DNA of 64,000 bases, taken from assembly GCA_949987565.1 (NCBI GenBank), contig OX465102.1, positions 15,190,925-15,254,924 on the forward strand, written 5' to 3'. Position 1 is the first letter of the stretch; each line of letters opens with the position of its first letter. The position numbers were made by a program, and so were the translations under genes. The notes beneath the pieces are model-generated. The model ran no database searches. It saw nothing but the letters and a program-made list of their open reading frames with translations, and had not been told where the DNA came from. The stretch comes from Luidia sarsii. Its lineage: Eukaryota > Echinodermata > Asteroidea > Paxillosida > Luidiidae. Positions 54,025 to 64,000 of this stretch are shown piece after piece.

Positions 54025-54345
54025 GAGCATTCAGTGTTTATCACGTCAAGGGCAAAATCTCATTGAATCACATTCTCCTCTACGCAAACATCATGACATA
54101 TCTATGATGCAACGCGGTACCCGCCGCTATACATTATTCGAATCCACCACACGACCTCGACCAGCTCGGTGGTCCAGCGGTTAAGACGTCCGGACTAGAA
54201 TTCGGGAGTCGGGGGTTCGAATCCCACCCGAACTGCCTGAAATATTTTTTATCAGGCACTCAGCATTCAGTGTTTATCACGTCCAGCAAGGGCAAAACCT
54301 CATTGAATTACATTTTCCTCGACGCAAACATCATGACATATCTAC
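54025..54345 (+). repeat. tRNA-derived SINE with duplicated tail
   Basis: The head at about 54160-54240 has GGTGGTCCAGCGGTTAAGAC (box A) and GGGGTTCGAATCCC (box B), with the same tail as the SINE at 5851. The tail (GCATTCAGTGTTTATCACGT ... ATCATGACATATCTA) occurs both before the head (54025-54100) and after it (54260-54340), so two SINE copies lie in tandem or the tail was duplicated. Confidence 0.65.
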
Positions 54346-54669
54346 GTAGTGCAGTTTGTTTTTTATCTTGCACAATTAAGAACAGAATGGCAGCAAGATG
54401 TTATAGTTCATGTCTGATTGAAATTGCCAGCTTAAATTTCATTACTTTCCTAATTGAGCTTGGCCTCATTAAATGCTATGGCGTGCCCCTCTCCTCCGGT
54501 CCACCCACATCTGGCCTATCATGAGTCATTTATTACCTGCCAGCACAGAAATCCATACGGCCTCATGAATAAAGAGGACACAGTCGATTCAAGGCTGGTG
54601 CTATGTACTTTATACCCGAGCTCTCCTCACACAGTGAACAGACTGCGGCAGGATTACTCAATAACTAGG

Positions 54670-54798
54670 CCAGGGCAGGATTTCACAAAGCCTTACCACG
54701 CATTGTAACTCAGCATACGATGGATATCCCATCGTATGCCCCTGATACACTGTATGGTTTAATTGCGTCACTCATCGTCCTTCGATTGATCGTAAGTT
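54670..54798. repeat. Repeat G, copy 2
   Basis: GGATTTCACAAAGCCTTACC, GATACACTGTATGGTTTAAT and TTCGATTGATCGTAAGTTA match 44690-44820. Internal ACGATGGATATCCCATCGT is a palindrome. Confidence 0.5.
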
Positions 54799-54947
54799 AT
54801 AGGAAGGTTTGCGGTTACACCATGTATCAGGTCTCTTAAAGGAAGAGGTTTGGTTCTGAAAAGAACCCGAGTGGTAACTCGACGTTTCGACCAGTATGCT
54901 CTGGACGTCACCAGAGCATACTGGTCGAAACGTCGAGTTACCACTCG
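54799..54947. mobile_element. PLE-1 terminal copy ending in a perfect 37-bp palindrome
   Basis: ATAGGAAGGTTTGCGGTTAC to GAAAAGAACCCGAGTGG matches the PLE-1 3' end. Then 54868-54904 (including CGACGTTTCGACCAGTATGC) is followed by a 6-bp spacer and its exact inverse 54911-54947. Two PLE-1 ends therefore meet head to head. Confidence 0.75.
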
Positions 54948-56213
54948 CTTTGTCTAATTTCGCTTTGTCTAATTTCCCTCGTGAGGCCTCATGAAAATTT
55001 GGTATCGTTTATCGCCTGACCAGAAAATAAATAAAATGTAAATTAGGGCGTCTACTCAATTGTACTGTGTTGTTTGTGCCATGAGCCTGAGGTGACTTAT
55101 CTGAATTTCAGACGATAATAAGGGTTTTTTAAAGGATTTTTTCTGTTTCCCATATGAAACAAAATCTTCAGCAGCTGATATTGAGGGAAGTATTTCTCCC
55201 TCATTGAATGGCTTGCAATCCCCCCCCCCCAAGAGGCCATTGTCAGTGCACCCACATCACTTTTATTACCTTGAGCCCTGAAATTTCTCTAACATCCTCA
55301 GCTATGTCAGAGCATGGAGGAATAAGGAGCTGCATGGTCAGAGCTTATAAATAATGGAGAGAATAGAACATTGCAGTGGAAAGCCAACTTTTGGAGATAT
55401 TGTCATGTTCAGATACAGACAGGGATGGTAAACGGAAACTTATTTCCATGTGGCCTGAATGTTATTTGTTTAAATCTGTTCGGTTGGTTCCAAACCGTTT
55501 TGTGCTGCAGGTTAAGGCACTAGTTATCCAAGTGAGTGTTTAAACTCTACACTCCCTCCCTCCTAAAAGCCATTCTTGTGCAGATTACTGTACTCTGTAT
55601 AAATATCCCACAAGTTCTGCCGATTTTGATTTAGATTTTTTTTTTGGGGGGGGGGGGGTTAAATTGGATTTCATTGACTGCGTATGCTTATTTGTTGGAA
55701 TTATGCAAAGCACCATATGCTGGGAATTGTTGATACGCCTTATGTGCAGATTGTCTACAAAATGTGCATTTAGCCGCCTGATCGGTAAAAGTACAGAATC
55801 ATGGATTTCCAAGTTACGGAATGAAATAATGTACATTTCTAATGTTATTTATTTCAATTGATGTAGAGTAACAATTACGACGTATTGCACCATAGTATTT
55901 TTTACTTCTTCTTTTTTTCTAAGAGGCACACCTGTAGTTGCCTCTCATTTTTGGGTGACAAACTCAGCTAATCAGATAAAATGAGATATTATGCAGTATT
56001 TCCCATAAGCGCACACCCTAACAAGGCAAGTTAAGTATGATACGTGTAACGATTTCTCGAGCAACAAAAATATCAACCAATCTGGTTTATAGGTTTAATC
56101 CCAAGGTTTATGCGCTCATATATAAAGTTGATACAGAGGTTTGTTTCGATGCACATGTACTTCAGAAATGCAATTGTGCCAAAATCTGAACCAGAGTTCA
56201 GCGATCGTATTAT
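54948..56213. other. Intergenic, no gene recognised
   Basis: Contains poly-C and poly-G runs (55220, 55645) and short chance frames only. Confidence 0.45.
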
Positions 56214-56452
56214 AGGCCCTTATCCGAAACCCGGCTTAGGCTCAGGCTCCGGCTCTGGCTCCACTTTATTTGGGTAACAGAGACGAAGCCGAAGCCCTAA
56301 CGTATATACAAGGCGTGACAATGTTACACTGCTTTTTTGAGAAACGAACTCCAACTTCATCGAACTTCATCAATGAACTCCTACCTGGGTTTTCAGTTTT
56401 TTAGAAAACAGAGACGAAGCCGAAGCCCTAAGCCGGGCTGTGGAAAAGAGCC
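56214..56452. repeat. MITE-D copy 3
   Basis: TAGGCCCTTATCCGAAACCC and the inverse GGGCTGTGGAAAAGAGCC enclose GGCTCAGGCTCCGGCTCTGG and two GACGAAGCCGAAGCCCTAA words. No tandem expansion. Confidence 0.7.
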
Positions 56453-57396
56453 AATAATGTATAGAGGTTTTTCAGTCATATGCTTTTTGGCGGTCAGCGT
56501 TCAATTCACGCGTATGTACGCGGAACGCGCGCGCCTTCGAGTCATCAAATGTCCAATGCCAATACTCAGATTCGATATTTGAATGCGCGTCCGCGTATTT
56601 GGACGCTCCTGTGGACATGCTAATTGGCTTTTGGCGGTCAAGTGACGTCATGTGAAAAACCTCAATTGGGCCTTTCCCTCTGGTACTATAGTTACATTGT
56701 CTACCGCCCTCACTTGACTTAGAATAACCTTTGTACTATTGCAGGGGGGGGAGGGGTCTCGCCGGCAGTCGATTTTTCCCGTATAGGTATGAAGCGAGTC
56801 AACAATTATTCATGGTTTTCTCATGAATTTATTTGATTTGATTTACGTCCTTCAAAAAAATTAATAATTCATGAATGATTCATGCAAATAATTTTTAAAA
56901 AAATCGCCAGCGGGAGCGCAGTTAATCCCGAGTCGTTCCCAGAGTACCGGTAGTTCCTCTGCACCAGATACTGTGAGAGGTGAGAAGGGGATGCTTGGAT
57001 AGTCCGAGTAACTTGGACCCGACAGGTCACCCTTTTTTCATCGAATTTTATACCGAAAACACCCGTATCACCATCCTACGTGTGACCATTTTTGGATTCA
57101 GTGAGAATCACAGATTTTAATAATGGTCATTTGTATTACTCACGTTTGGGGGAAAAGGAGAAATTTCCCCTCATTTGATCGAGAACATTCTCTCCCGTGT
57201 GACGAGCCAAAAGGCGGCCATCTTGGAATTCAAATTGATATGTGCCCCAGCTTTTTTTAAGTTAAGACTCGGGCCACCATTGTAGCACGTGAGTAAACAG
57301 TGGCGCTGTCAACCTTCGCTTGTCTGTTGTTGGCCCAAGATCAAACCTCTAAACCTTCACACAGTAAACCTTCACCATTTGCCAGCATTATTTAAA
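56453..57396. other. Intergenic, no gene recognised
   Basis: No family-like frame. A TTTTTTTAA-rich stretch lies at 56820-56910. Confidence 0.45.
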
Positions 57397-57524
57397 CGCA
57401 GTGGCTGTTGTTACGGCAGTCGTCCGTGTGGTTCCCTGACTTGATTGTATTTCGTCAGCATTGAAGGCTGGTACTGTGAAGTCAGGGAACCACACGGACG
57501 ACTGCCGTAACAACAGCCACTGCG
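57397..57524. repeat. MITE-H copy 2, 128 bp
   Basis: CGCAGTGGCTGTTGTTACGG ... CCGTAACAACAGCCACTGCG, with arms of about 45 bp and a short loop. It matches the element at 25932-26110 apart from the extra central bases there. Confidence 0.85.
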
Positions 57525-57535
57525 TTATTCGCACA

Positions 57536-57920
57536 AAAGCCCCTACACAACATTGGTCGAGGTCAAAGAATAGCATCCCTACGTTGTCTGATCCAACATA
57601 ATGCACGAAATAGCACTCCTGTGAAAATTTCAGCTCAATCCGCCAAGCAAGTCTCGAGAAAATCGTGAAAACCGCTTCATTCGTTTCGCGAAAATGCAGC
57701 ACTCAACTCCGTACTGTTCCGAAAAATAGTTTAGAATGATCTCGGTGAGCTATGAGACGTAAACGAGTTCTTTTACCCTTTTCTCCCAAAATACAACATT
57801 TTAGGCAGAAATATTTCTGTGCGAGGTTTCTACTATAACCATCTTCAAACTGTATAGGTTTCATATAAATCTGTGAACATTTCTGTTTTTCGATCTTACC
57901 AAAGTTGTGTAGGGGCTTTA
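57536..57920. repeat. MITE-A copy 3
   Basis: AAGCCCCTACACAACATTGG to AAGTTGTGTAGGGGCTTT, same orientation as the copy at 2824 and close to it along the whole length. Confidence 0.8.
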
Positions 57921-58261
57921 ACCGCGGGAACGGTAGTCATTCTATAAGATGGCGATATATTTTTATAACAGCTGAGGCTGCGTTTATCGGTCGAAGTCTC
58001 CTCTAGAGGATGACACGAGCGGCGGTTTTCGAAAGAAAACTGCACTCAATTTGTGTATTGTTTTAATATAGCACTTTGTGAATACCTCAGATTTGGTGCG
58101 GAATAACTCAGAAGAAAGATCACGTTTATTTATGTCCCGTTACCCCTACGATCATGCTACAACCAAATCATTCCAGCGCCACTTTTACTTCCTACTGTCA
58201 CCAATAACGCAGTCTTTCTAGTGTCCAACTAAACCTGTTTTTTTTACAATTTAATTAATGA

Positions 58262-58345
58262 AAGAGAAAGAGAAATTTGATTGGACTGGGATTTGAACCC
58301 AGGCCCGGTGTTTTAGCACACTGTCGTAAGTGCTGTCTGACTTCA
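58262..58345 (-). repeat. tRNA-like fragment
   Basis: On the minus strand CCTGGGTTCAAATCCCAGTC resembles a tRNA T-arm (box B). No matching D-arm or acceptor stem is seen at tRNA spacing. Probably SINE debris. Confidence 0.35.
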
Positions 58346-58380
58346 TGTGGGCCATGCAAATACTACTGTAGTCGCAGCAA

Positions 58381-59491
58381 TACGGGCGGATCGTAATAGT
58401 GCGCCCTCAAGAGTTTGCAACGCGTGGGCCAATCACAATGCGCGGACTCTATCGACCCCATTGATCTCCATAATAAAGACTGGATAGGACAGCGCGTCAA
58501 ATGCGCGTCCGCGTGTGCGTTTTGTCAAGAGGGTAAGAAACGAACGTGTCGTTTTGCTGCGCGCACACATTTGAATGGACATTTGACAGAAGTGAACACA
58601 TTTTTCCCCTTCAAATAGTCATCTTTTGAAAAAAACATATACATACACGAATAAAATTGGAAAATTCGAAAATAATAAAGGTCAAAGCGTGTGCATCAGT
58701 GAATTTGCCGGAGAGGGACGGAAAAGTGAGCCGTAAGAAAGGAATAACTTTTCAAAAGTAAGTTGTTGGTTAGCCCAGATGGACTCATTTAGTACTGCAT
58801 ACTGCTTATTGATGACTGCGATTTTAAATTAATGGCATAATTATGACCTGTGTTGTTCAAGCAGTGGTCAAATAATCATTAACATTATAACTGCTGTTAT
58901 TTGGGTTACCCAAAAGGTGAATCCACCCCTTGAAAAAAAAGAATGATTTGGATTTCACTGGTGACTAGCCTTATAACCATGTGCAAAAAAATTACAAGAA
59001 ATAAATCTGCATTGCTTTTTGTCAATTTGCAATTGTGCAAGCGTTGAATGAATGAAAAATGTTCCTCCGGCAATATTTTGTTTTTTTATTTCTAAAGTTG
59101 CTCAGAAAAGTTAAGATAAACACCAGCAAATCAATGTGTAGCCGTGGCCGATTCAAATGCGGATATAAAAAAATATTTTCGGCACCTTAATTACTCGTTC
59201 CTACAACTACAAGGTAGATCAAATTCATCCACGGCCAAGCGAGTGAACTCTAACCATAGAGCAAGATGCTCTAACCAACATACCCGACTCTACCCTCCTG
59301 AAGCGTTGCGCGCCGCCATTGTTCGACCGCGTATTTTGTGCACGAGCAACGCGCGGTGTCCTATCCAGTCTTCATTATGGAGATCAATGATCGACCCAAT
59401 GCACGTGTGGAAAGGGTCGACCTGTACAGAGTCCGCGCATTGTGCATGTAATCGGCAAACGCGTTGCAAACTCTTAAGAGGGCACTATTGT
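58381..59491. repeat. MITE-F copy 1, about 1.1 kb with long TIR
   Basis: The left arm includes GTAATAGTGCGCCCTCAAGA, GTTTGCAACGCGT and ATTGATCTCCATAATAAAGA. The right arm has the inverse words (TCTTCATTATGGAGATCAAT, CGCGTTGCAAACTCTTAAGA). The interior carries no recognised gene. A tRNA-like minus-strand word (TTGGTTAGAGCATCTTGC) is at 59255-59285. Confidence 0.65.
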
Positions 59492-60454
59492 ATTGAATAT
59501 AATGAAACTTAATAATAATGTACATGCCTAATGAGACTGGGGGGAGTCAAGTCCCGGTCCAGCCAAAGTTATCTTTTCCATTTTTTGAATTTGTTTAAAA
59601 AATCACAGTCCGTTTTCCCTTCATTATTTTGTTTCCCTTTATTTGTTTTGATGTAATGAGACTGTTTAACTCATCCCTCATCTTTGATAAGGAAGACTTT
59701 TTTTATCTAATGATTGATGACCTTACGTGGCATGGCCCTGCCAGTGAATTACCAAAAGGGTCATCTTGCCTTGGAACGTGGGCCATGCTTTTCATTGGAA
59801 GAATAGAATTATTAGTCATGACGAAGTGGATAATAATTATGCTGTACATGTATCATGGACATGTATGTGCATAATTTGTATAGACCCTTTTCACCCACGT
59901 GACCAAAACACGTAAAACATAAAAAAGTGCCGTCACGTTTGACCGCTTTTTACGGAAAGTGTACGCACGACCATTATGGTACAACTGATGTTTACACTGC
60001 GCTGCTATTGTTAGGCGGTCCAGCATGACGTCACGTGAAAAAAAAGGTCTATACACTTCTTTTTAAAAAGTCTTTGAATTACCTTTAATGACAACTACCT
60101 TCATTTTTGTGAGAAATAAAATGGTTAATACTGTAAATACGGTCATGCATAGCGGTACATTGTGCAGAGCAGTTTGTTTGTATTTGTCGGATCCATTAGG
60201 CGAATCAGCCAGCTAGATCTCCAAGATGATCTTGAATATGGGTGATGGTCGGTCGGATGCAAGTTGCAGCGACAACTCTCTCGCTTCACATCCTTTAACC
60301 GGTCCCTCCGAATCTGGGCACCACTATTGTCCAAAGACTCCAGTCAGTGTCTGCCCTATACCACAATGTGCAATGTGACAAAAGGCACACAAACGACGCC
60401 CGGTTGTGCCAGGTTTGACTCGCGCGTGTACACAAAGTGCACTCATCGATTTGT
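59492..60454. other. Intergenic, no gene recognised
   Basis: AT-rich, with short chance frames. Confidence 0.45.
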
Positions 60455-60812
60455 TTAAAGGCCCGATACAACATTATTTTGGAAGATCGGGAAACATCGA
60501 TGTCCACAGATTTCCTTCTGATTCACACAATTTGTAGATGGTCATGATAGAATCCTCATGTTGAAATCTTACGGTCTGGGATGCTGAACTTCTCGAGAAG
60601 ACTCAAATGTCGACAAATAGTTGATTGACTCGCGAGTAATAAACTATTTCTTACACTACAGAACTGTGCGAAAACCGTGACGGTTTTTTGCCTTTTCCTA
60701 CTTTCTCAGATCACCATTTGAGCTAAAACCTTCGAAGGATTTCTTTTTTGGAATGTTTAATGGCTTAACACACGAACTGTGACAATCTTTTGACCTTAAC
60801 CAATGTCGTATC
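60455..60812. repeat. MITE-B copy 2
   Basis: TTTAAAGGCCCGATACAACA start. It shares GAAACATCGATGTCCACAGA and GATCACCATTTGAGCTAAAA with copy 1. The right terminus is truncated after CCAATGTCGTAT. Confidence 0.75.
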
Positions 60813-61208
60813 ATTAATTTTTCAAGCTCGTTTTCTGCTGTCATCTAGGGATCTAAAGTGCACAAACAAAATAATTGGCAAGCTTCCTTTTCTTAATGGA
60901 GTCAGAAATTGGTCATCTTTTTTTACCTTTAGAAATATCCTCATGAAAATGAGGGCGCTAGTGTAAGGTCAGGAACCCACATTAATTTTCAAACTGCAAA
61001 TTAATCCCGCTGGATTAGGTGGCAGTAAATAGTTTTAGGGATAGGTCTGCAGGAAAAGCCAGAATTTTTGTTGGAACGTCTGTACACAACCAATAGGGTT
61101 TCTCTTACATGATCCTATGATGACATCACACATTTGCTCATGAATATTAAACATTCTTATTAGCATAAAATACACCCCAGAACGAGTGTGAAAAACACTA
61201 GCACGGAT

Positions 61209-61496
61209 TTAAGGGCCCAATACAACATTGGTATAGGTCAAAAGATTGCCAAGGCACAAATGCTGATCGGAGAAAGTAGAAAAAGGTAGACACAAAATAG
61301 TTTATGACTTGCGAGTCATAAACTATTTGTCGATGTTTGAGTGAAGATTTCTAGGGAAGTCCATACAGCATCCCAGACCGTAAGATTTCAACATGAGGAT
61401 TCTATCATGACTATCGATATCCACAAACTGTGTAAATTGAAGGAAATCTGTGGACATCGATGATTTCCGATCTTCCCAATGTTGTATTGGGCCTTG
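61209..61496. repeat. MITE-B copy 3, rearranged
   Basis: AAGGGCCCAATACAACATTG to ATGTTGTATTGGGCC. The interior is a shortened, partly inverted version of the other copies, with AATAGTTTATGACT/AGTCATAAACTATT facing each other. It lies just past the candidate SLC16 poly(A) signal. Confidence 0.75.
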
Positions 61497-61509
61497 AAGT
61501 GATAACATT

Positions 61510-61515
61510 TTTATT
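61510..61515 (-). terminator. Candidate poly(A) signal of the SLC16 gene
   Basis: AATAAA on the minus strand, 64-70 bp after the stop codon. Position and orientation fit a short 3' UTR. MITE-B copy 3 begins immediately beyond. Confidence 0.45.
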
Positions 61516-61578
61516 GCAGACAGCCTTAAAAGAGCAAGGGCATTGAAAATGGCTCTTTGGCACGCAAGTGGCTACCCA

Positions 61579-61691
61579 CTATTTGAGGTATTTGTGTTTG
61601 AGAATGAAGAGTGGAATCAGCGTCGCAGCCTGCAAACATCCGATTATCATGAAGGTCATGACGCCACTTCCTGTCGTGTCGTACAGCCAAC
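61579..61691 (-). CDS. SLC16-type gene, terminal exon
   Basis: TTTTCTGCAG|GTTGG, then GWLYDTTGSGVMTFMIIGCL, QAATLIPLFILKHKYLK and TAG (61579-61581). This is TM11-12 and a very short C-terminal tail. Confidence 0.85.
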
Positions 61692-63689
61692 CTGCAGAAA
61701 ACAAAATATGAAAAGGCCAAAACGGGAAGCCCGAAATTGAGTAGGACGTACCAATACGGGCGATTCGCAATAGTACGCCCTTGATCAAGAGTTTGCAACG
61801 CGTTGGCCAATCTTAGGCAGTTTTCGAAATGAAGGCTAAGCTAGTCATGTCCGAAACGGCCAGGTCTGCGTCTTCCCCTATTGGAAATGCACTGAGATGG
61901 GAAGACAATAGCCCTGGTCGTAGCTCTGGAAGCCCGTTTCGGACACGGCCTTGGGCTCGGGTTCAGGCTTCGTCTCCGTCCCTGAAAATCCAGGTTGTGA
62001 TTTGTTTCCGAATTTGAAGGTTTGTTGTCTTGATAGGTAGGCCCACATGCAGCGTATTCCCCTAAAAACTGGGTCCAAACGCTTGTTTTAAGATGCCTGT
62101 TATGATTATAAAGAGTAAGTGAATGATGACCCCGAAGCCTATAGGCCTAACCCCGAGCCTAAGCCTTCATTTTGAAAACGGCCATAATGTGCGGCATTGG
62201 TCGACCCAATGCACGTCTGGAAATGGTCGACCATTGATCTCCATAATAAAGGCGATCAATGGGGTCGACATTGTGATTGGCCAACGCGTTGCAAACTCAT
62301 GAGGGCGCACTATTGTGAACCGCCCGTCTTCGGGGAGCATTTCTCACACATCATTAGGCTGGTTCCCGTCCCCGACCTGGTCTCCAGACGTCTCGCGTCC
62401 TCCTACATTTCGGAGGACGCGAGACGTCTGGAGACCAGGTCGGGGACGGGAACCAGCCTAATACATCAGGTACTGTACATTACGCGTGTGCGTGTAAGAG
62501 GAAAACCATGAACTACCCTTTATTATTATGAGATGTGAGCTAAAACCGCCGTTGCCTTTGCAGCGATTTAGGCCTCTTTAGGAAAGAATGGTTTAGCTCA
62601 GGCTCTGGCTCGGGCTTCGGCTTCATTTAACTGATTACGAATTAATGTGTACATGGGCGGTAGGACCCCATGACGGAGAGCCGGTGTAAAGGCTAATCCT
62701 GTCCCCCGCTTAATAAATGTCTTCGGGGGACAGAATTAGCTGGATGAAAGTGTCCCCCGGACAGGCTTATCCAGGTAAGTGTGCCCCACGGCCAAAATGG
62801 CCACAGCCGGGTAAAGTCCGGCCAAATTCAACGTAGCAAGGATACCTACCCGGGATAAATCCAGCAGAGAAGACCAGCAGGGCCCCTTTTAGCGAGATCC
62901 AACCGAAGGTGCCGGCCAGCAAGTCAGCATCGATAACCTCCTTCGTCAGGACGTCCGTCTGGCACGTGATCACTCCGTCCCCGACCAGGATCATTACCGC
63001 CGACGCCATCATGGCCCAGTATGACGTCAGCCAGGGAGTTGCGCAATAGGCCACCGCGCCGACCGCCATGGAGACGGCCATCAGGGCCCACGAGGAGAGG
63101 AGACCCTTGTCCGTGACAAACCCTTGCAGGACCTTGGAGATCAGGTTGCCGACGCCGGCCACCGTGACGAATGTGCCCGCGTCCTGCGCCGAGAAGCCCA
63201 CGGACTCGGCCTGCGACACGAAGTAGATGATCCACATGGAGTAGGCGTACGTGTTGCAGCACGATATGGTGGACACCAGCCAGTAAGGGCCGCTCCGAAA
63301 CAGCCTCACATCCAGGCTCTGGGAGACGCCCTCTCGTGTCAGACGCCACCAAGACGGGCGGCCGGGTTTCGCATCAGCCGCCGCCGGGGCCTCCTCTAGG
63401 TCTCCCTGCGGGACGCTGCCGTAGTCGCGCGACTCGGGCGCTTCGGCAGGGCGGTAGGAATTCGCCATGAGGGCGCCGCTCACGACCAGGTGCATCGAGA
63501 TGGCTCCCATCAGCAGCAGGGTCCCCCGCCACCCGTACGTGTCCATGAAGAACTGAACCAGCGGAGCGAATACGAACAGTCCCACCGAGTACCCCGTGCG
63601 TGCGATGCCGTTGGCCGTGGCGTAGTTCGTGTCGAAGGACAGCGCGACAGCCTCTTTGGCGAGGACATTCGCGATACCGGAACCAGTGC
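61579..63689 (-). CDS. SLC16-type (monocarboxylate-transporter-like) gene, last two exons
   Basis: Exons 62850-63689 and 61579-61691 join in phase (CCG G|GT TGG) to about 317 residues ending LKHKYLK. The order matches the second half of an MFS transporter of the SLC16 family: TM4-5 (GIARTGYSVGLFVFAPLVQF, YGWRGTLLLMGAI), a long cytosolic loop rich in Pro, Glu and Ala (SRDYGSVPQGDLEEAPAAAD), then TM7-12 (SCCNTYAYSMWIIYFV, GVGNLISKVLQGFVTDK, GWLYDTTGSGVMTFMIIGCL). Members carry monocarboxylates or related small solutes across the plasma membrane. Where many members have N-x-x-G-R in TM8, this one has K. The first exons (TM1-3) lie beyond 64000. The substrate is not deducible. Confidence 0.85.
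61755..62327. repeat. MITE-F copy 2 in the SLC16 intron
   Basis: ACGGGCGATTCGCAATAGTA ... GAGTTTGCAACGCGTTGGCC and the inverse GGCCAACGCGTTGCAAACTC ... TTGTGAACCGCCCGT. It contains MITE-D-like GGCTCGGGTTCAGGCTTCGT and AGCCTAAGCCTTCATTTTG, so one repeat is nested in another. Confidence 0.7.
62353..62462. repeat. 110-bp near-perfect hairpin with 5-bp target duplication
   Basis: Arms of about 50 bp (ATTAGGCTGGTTCCCGTCCC ... and exact inverse GGGACGGGAACCAGCCTAAT) around a short loop. ACATC flanks both sides (62348-62352, 62463-62467). No internal space for a gene. Confidence 0.8.
62692..62740. repeat. Small hairpin GCTAATCCTGTCCCCCG
   Basis: 17-bp arms with one mismatch around a 15-base loop (62692-62708 and 62724-62740), in the SLC16 intron near the donor of the penultimate exon. 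Confidence 0.6.
62850..63689 (-). CDS. SLC16-type gene, penultimate exon
   Basis: 840 nt from CTTTCAG|GCACTGG to CCCGG|GTAGGT. It starts with two bases of a split Gly codon and reads TGSGIANVLAKEAVALSFDT onward without a stop. The frame continues upstream to 63834 only by reading through intron. GC-rich coding bias against AT-rich flanks. Confidence 0.88.
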
Positions 63690-64000
63690 CTGAAAGAAAG
63701 CGATTCCAATGTGTACTTATTACACCCTTTGGTCCCACCGAAGCACTCGTTGATAATACAACGAAGTAATCCTCTATATAGCCGAATTCATTTTTTTGGG
63801 GGGGCCGGGTGGAGTGAATGTTTGGAGCGATCATAACAATCTAAGCTCATACTTGCATCGTTCATAACACCAAAACCTCGGCAAACAATACTCACTGGAG
63901 GCATTCTTATGTTGCCCCCTACCCAATGCGTGTAGTGCATCTCTTTTGAGAAGGCCGTGTGTTGCTCTGAAAAGAGCCGGTAACCCAACGTGTCGGGCAG
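63690..64000 (-). other. SLC16 intron sequence; PLE-1-like word at the window edge
   Basis: No exon recognised. TCTGAAAAGAGCCGGTAACC followed by CAACGTGTCGGGCAG (63966-64000) resembles the PLE-1 3' end and may be a diverged copy running off the window. Confidence 0.3.

Noticed and set aside
58262..58345. tRNA gene on the minus strand
   Set aside because: Only a T-arm-like word is visible. The D-arm and acceptor stem are absent.
63690..63834. N-terminal extension of the SLC16 exon (frame open to 63834)
   Set aside because: A clear CTTTCAG acceptor at 63690 and loss of family similarity upstream show that it is intron read-through.

Overview
This is a eukaryotic nuclear window. Genes are split into short exons with clean GT-AG splice sites, introns run from under 1 kb to about 6 kb, and the spaces between exons are packed with foldback elements, Penelope-like retroelements, tRNA-derived SINEs and tandem repeats. 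The gene content (TMEM165, an SLC16-type transporter, a small CRAL-TRIO protein) is animal. The repeat style, with many TACATGTA and AGGCCTAT words, resembles marine invertebrate deuterostomes; an echinoderm is my best guess, but that is inference and not proved by the sequence.

Layout. (1) 5505-16854, minus: a complete six-exon gene for a 231-residue CRAL-TRIO (Sec14-like) lipid-binding protein, with a 27-nt second exon and a CpG-rich promoter candidate carrying a perfect NRF1 site near 17.5 kb. (2) 17.6-26.1 kb: no host gene recognised; it holds a 5'-truncated Penelope-like element (PLE-1, minus) whose remaining RT and GIY-YIG frame is open, plus smaller repeats. (3) 26113-35714: a 9.6-kb foldback transposon bounded by a perfect 9-bp target duplication. 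Its inverted arms are unequal arrays of a 211-bp unit (about 11 copies left, 15 right). The 3.5-kb core encodes a ubiquitin-specific protease domain followed by a Ulp1/SENP-type protease domain, both with visible catalytic residues, and no transposase I can recognise. This is the most interesting object in the window. (4) 36846-52955, plus: a complete seven-exon TMEM165 (UPF0016) gene of 350 residues. Intron 2 carries a 65-bp minisatellite. Intron 6 begins with a 1.7-kb minisatellite whose first unit is the exon 6 splice donor itself. (5) 61579-63689, minus: the last two exons of an SLC16 (monocarboxylate-transporter-like) gene whose 5' part lies beyond the window. It is convergent with TMEM165.

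The three host genes have no evident shared pathway: lipid binding, Golgi cation homeostasis and plasma-membrane transport. Most of the remaining sequence is interspersed repeat: a second Penelope-like family (PLE-2) as about ten 3'-end fragments, and several TIR families (named MITE-A, B, D, F and H here) in two or more copies each. The family names are local labels for this answer, not database names.
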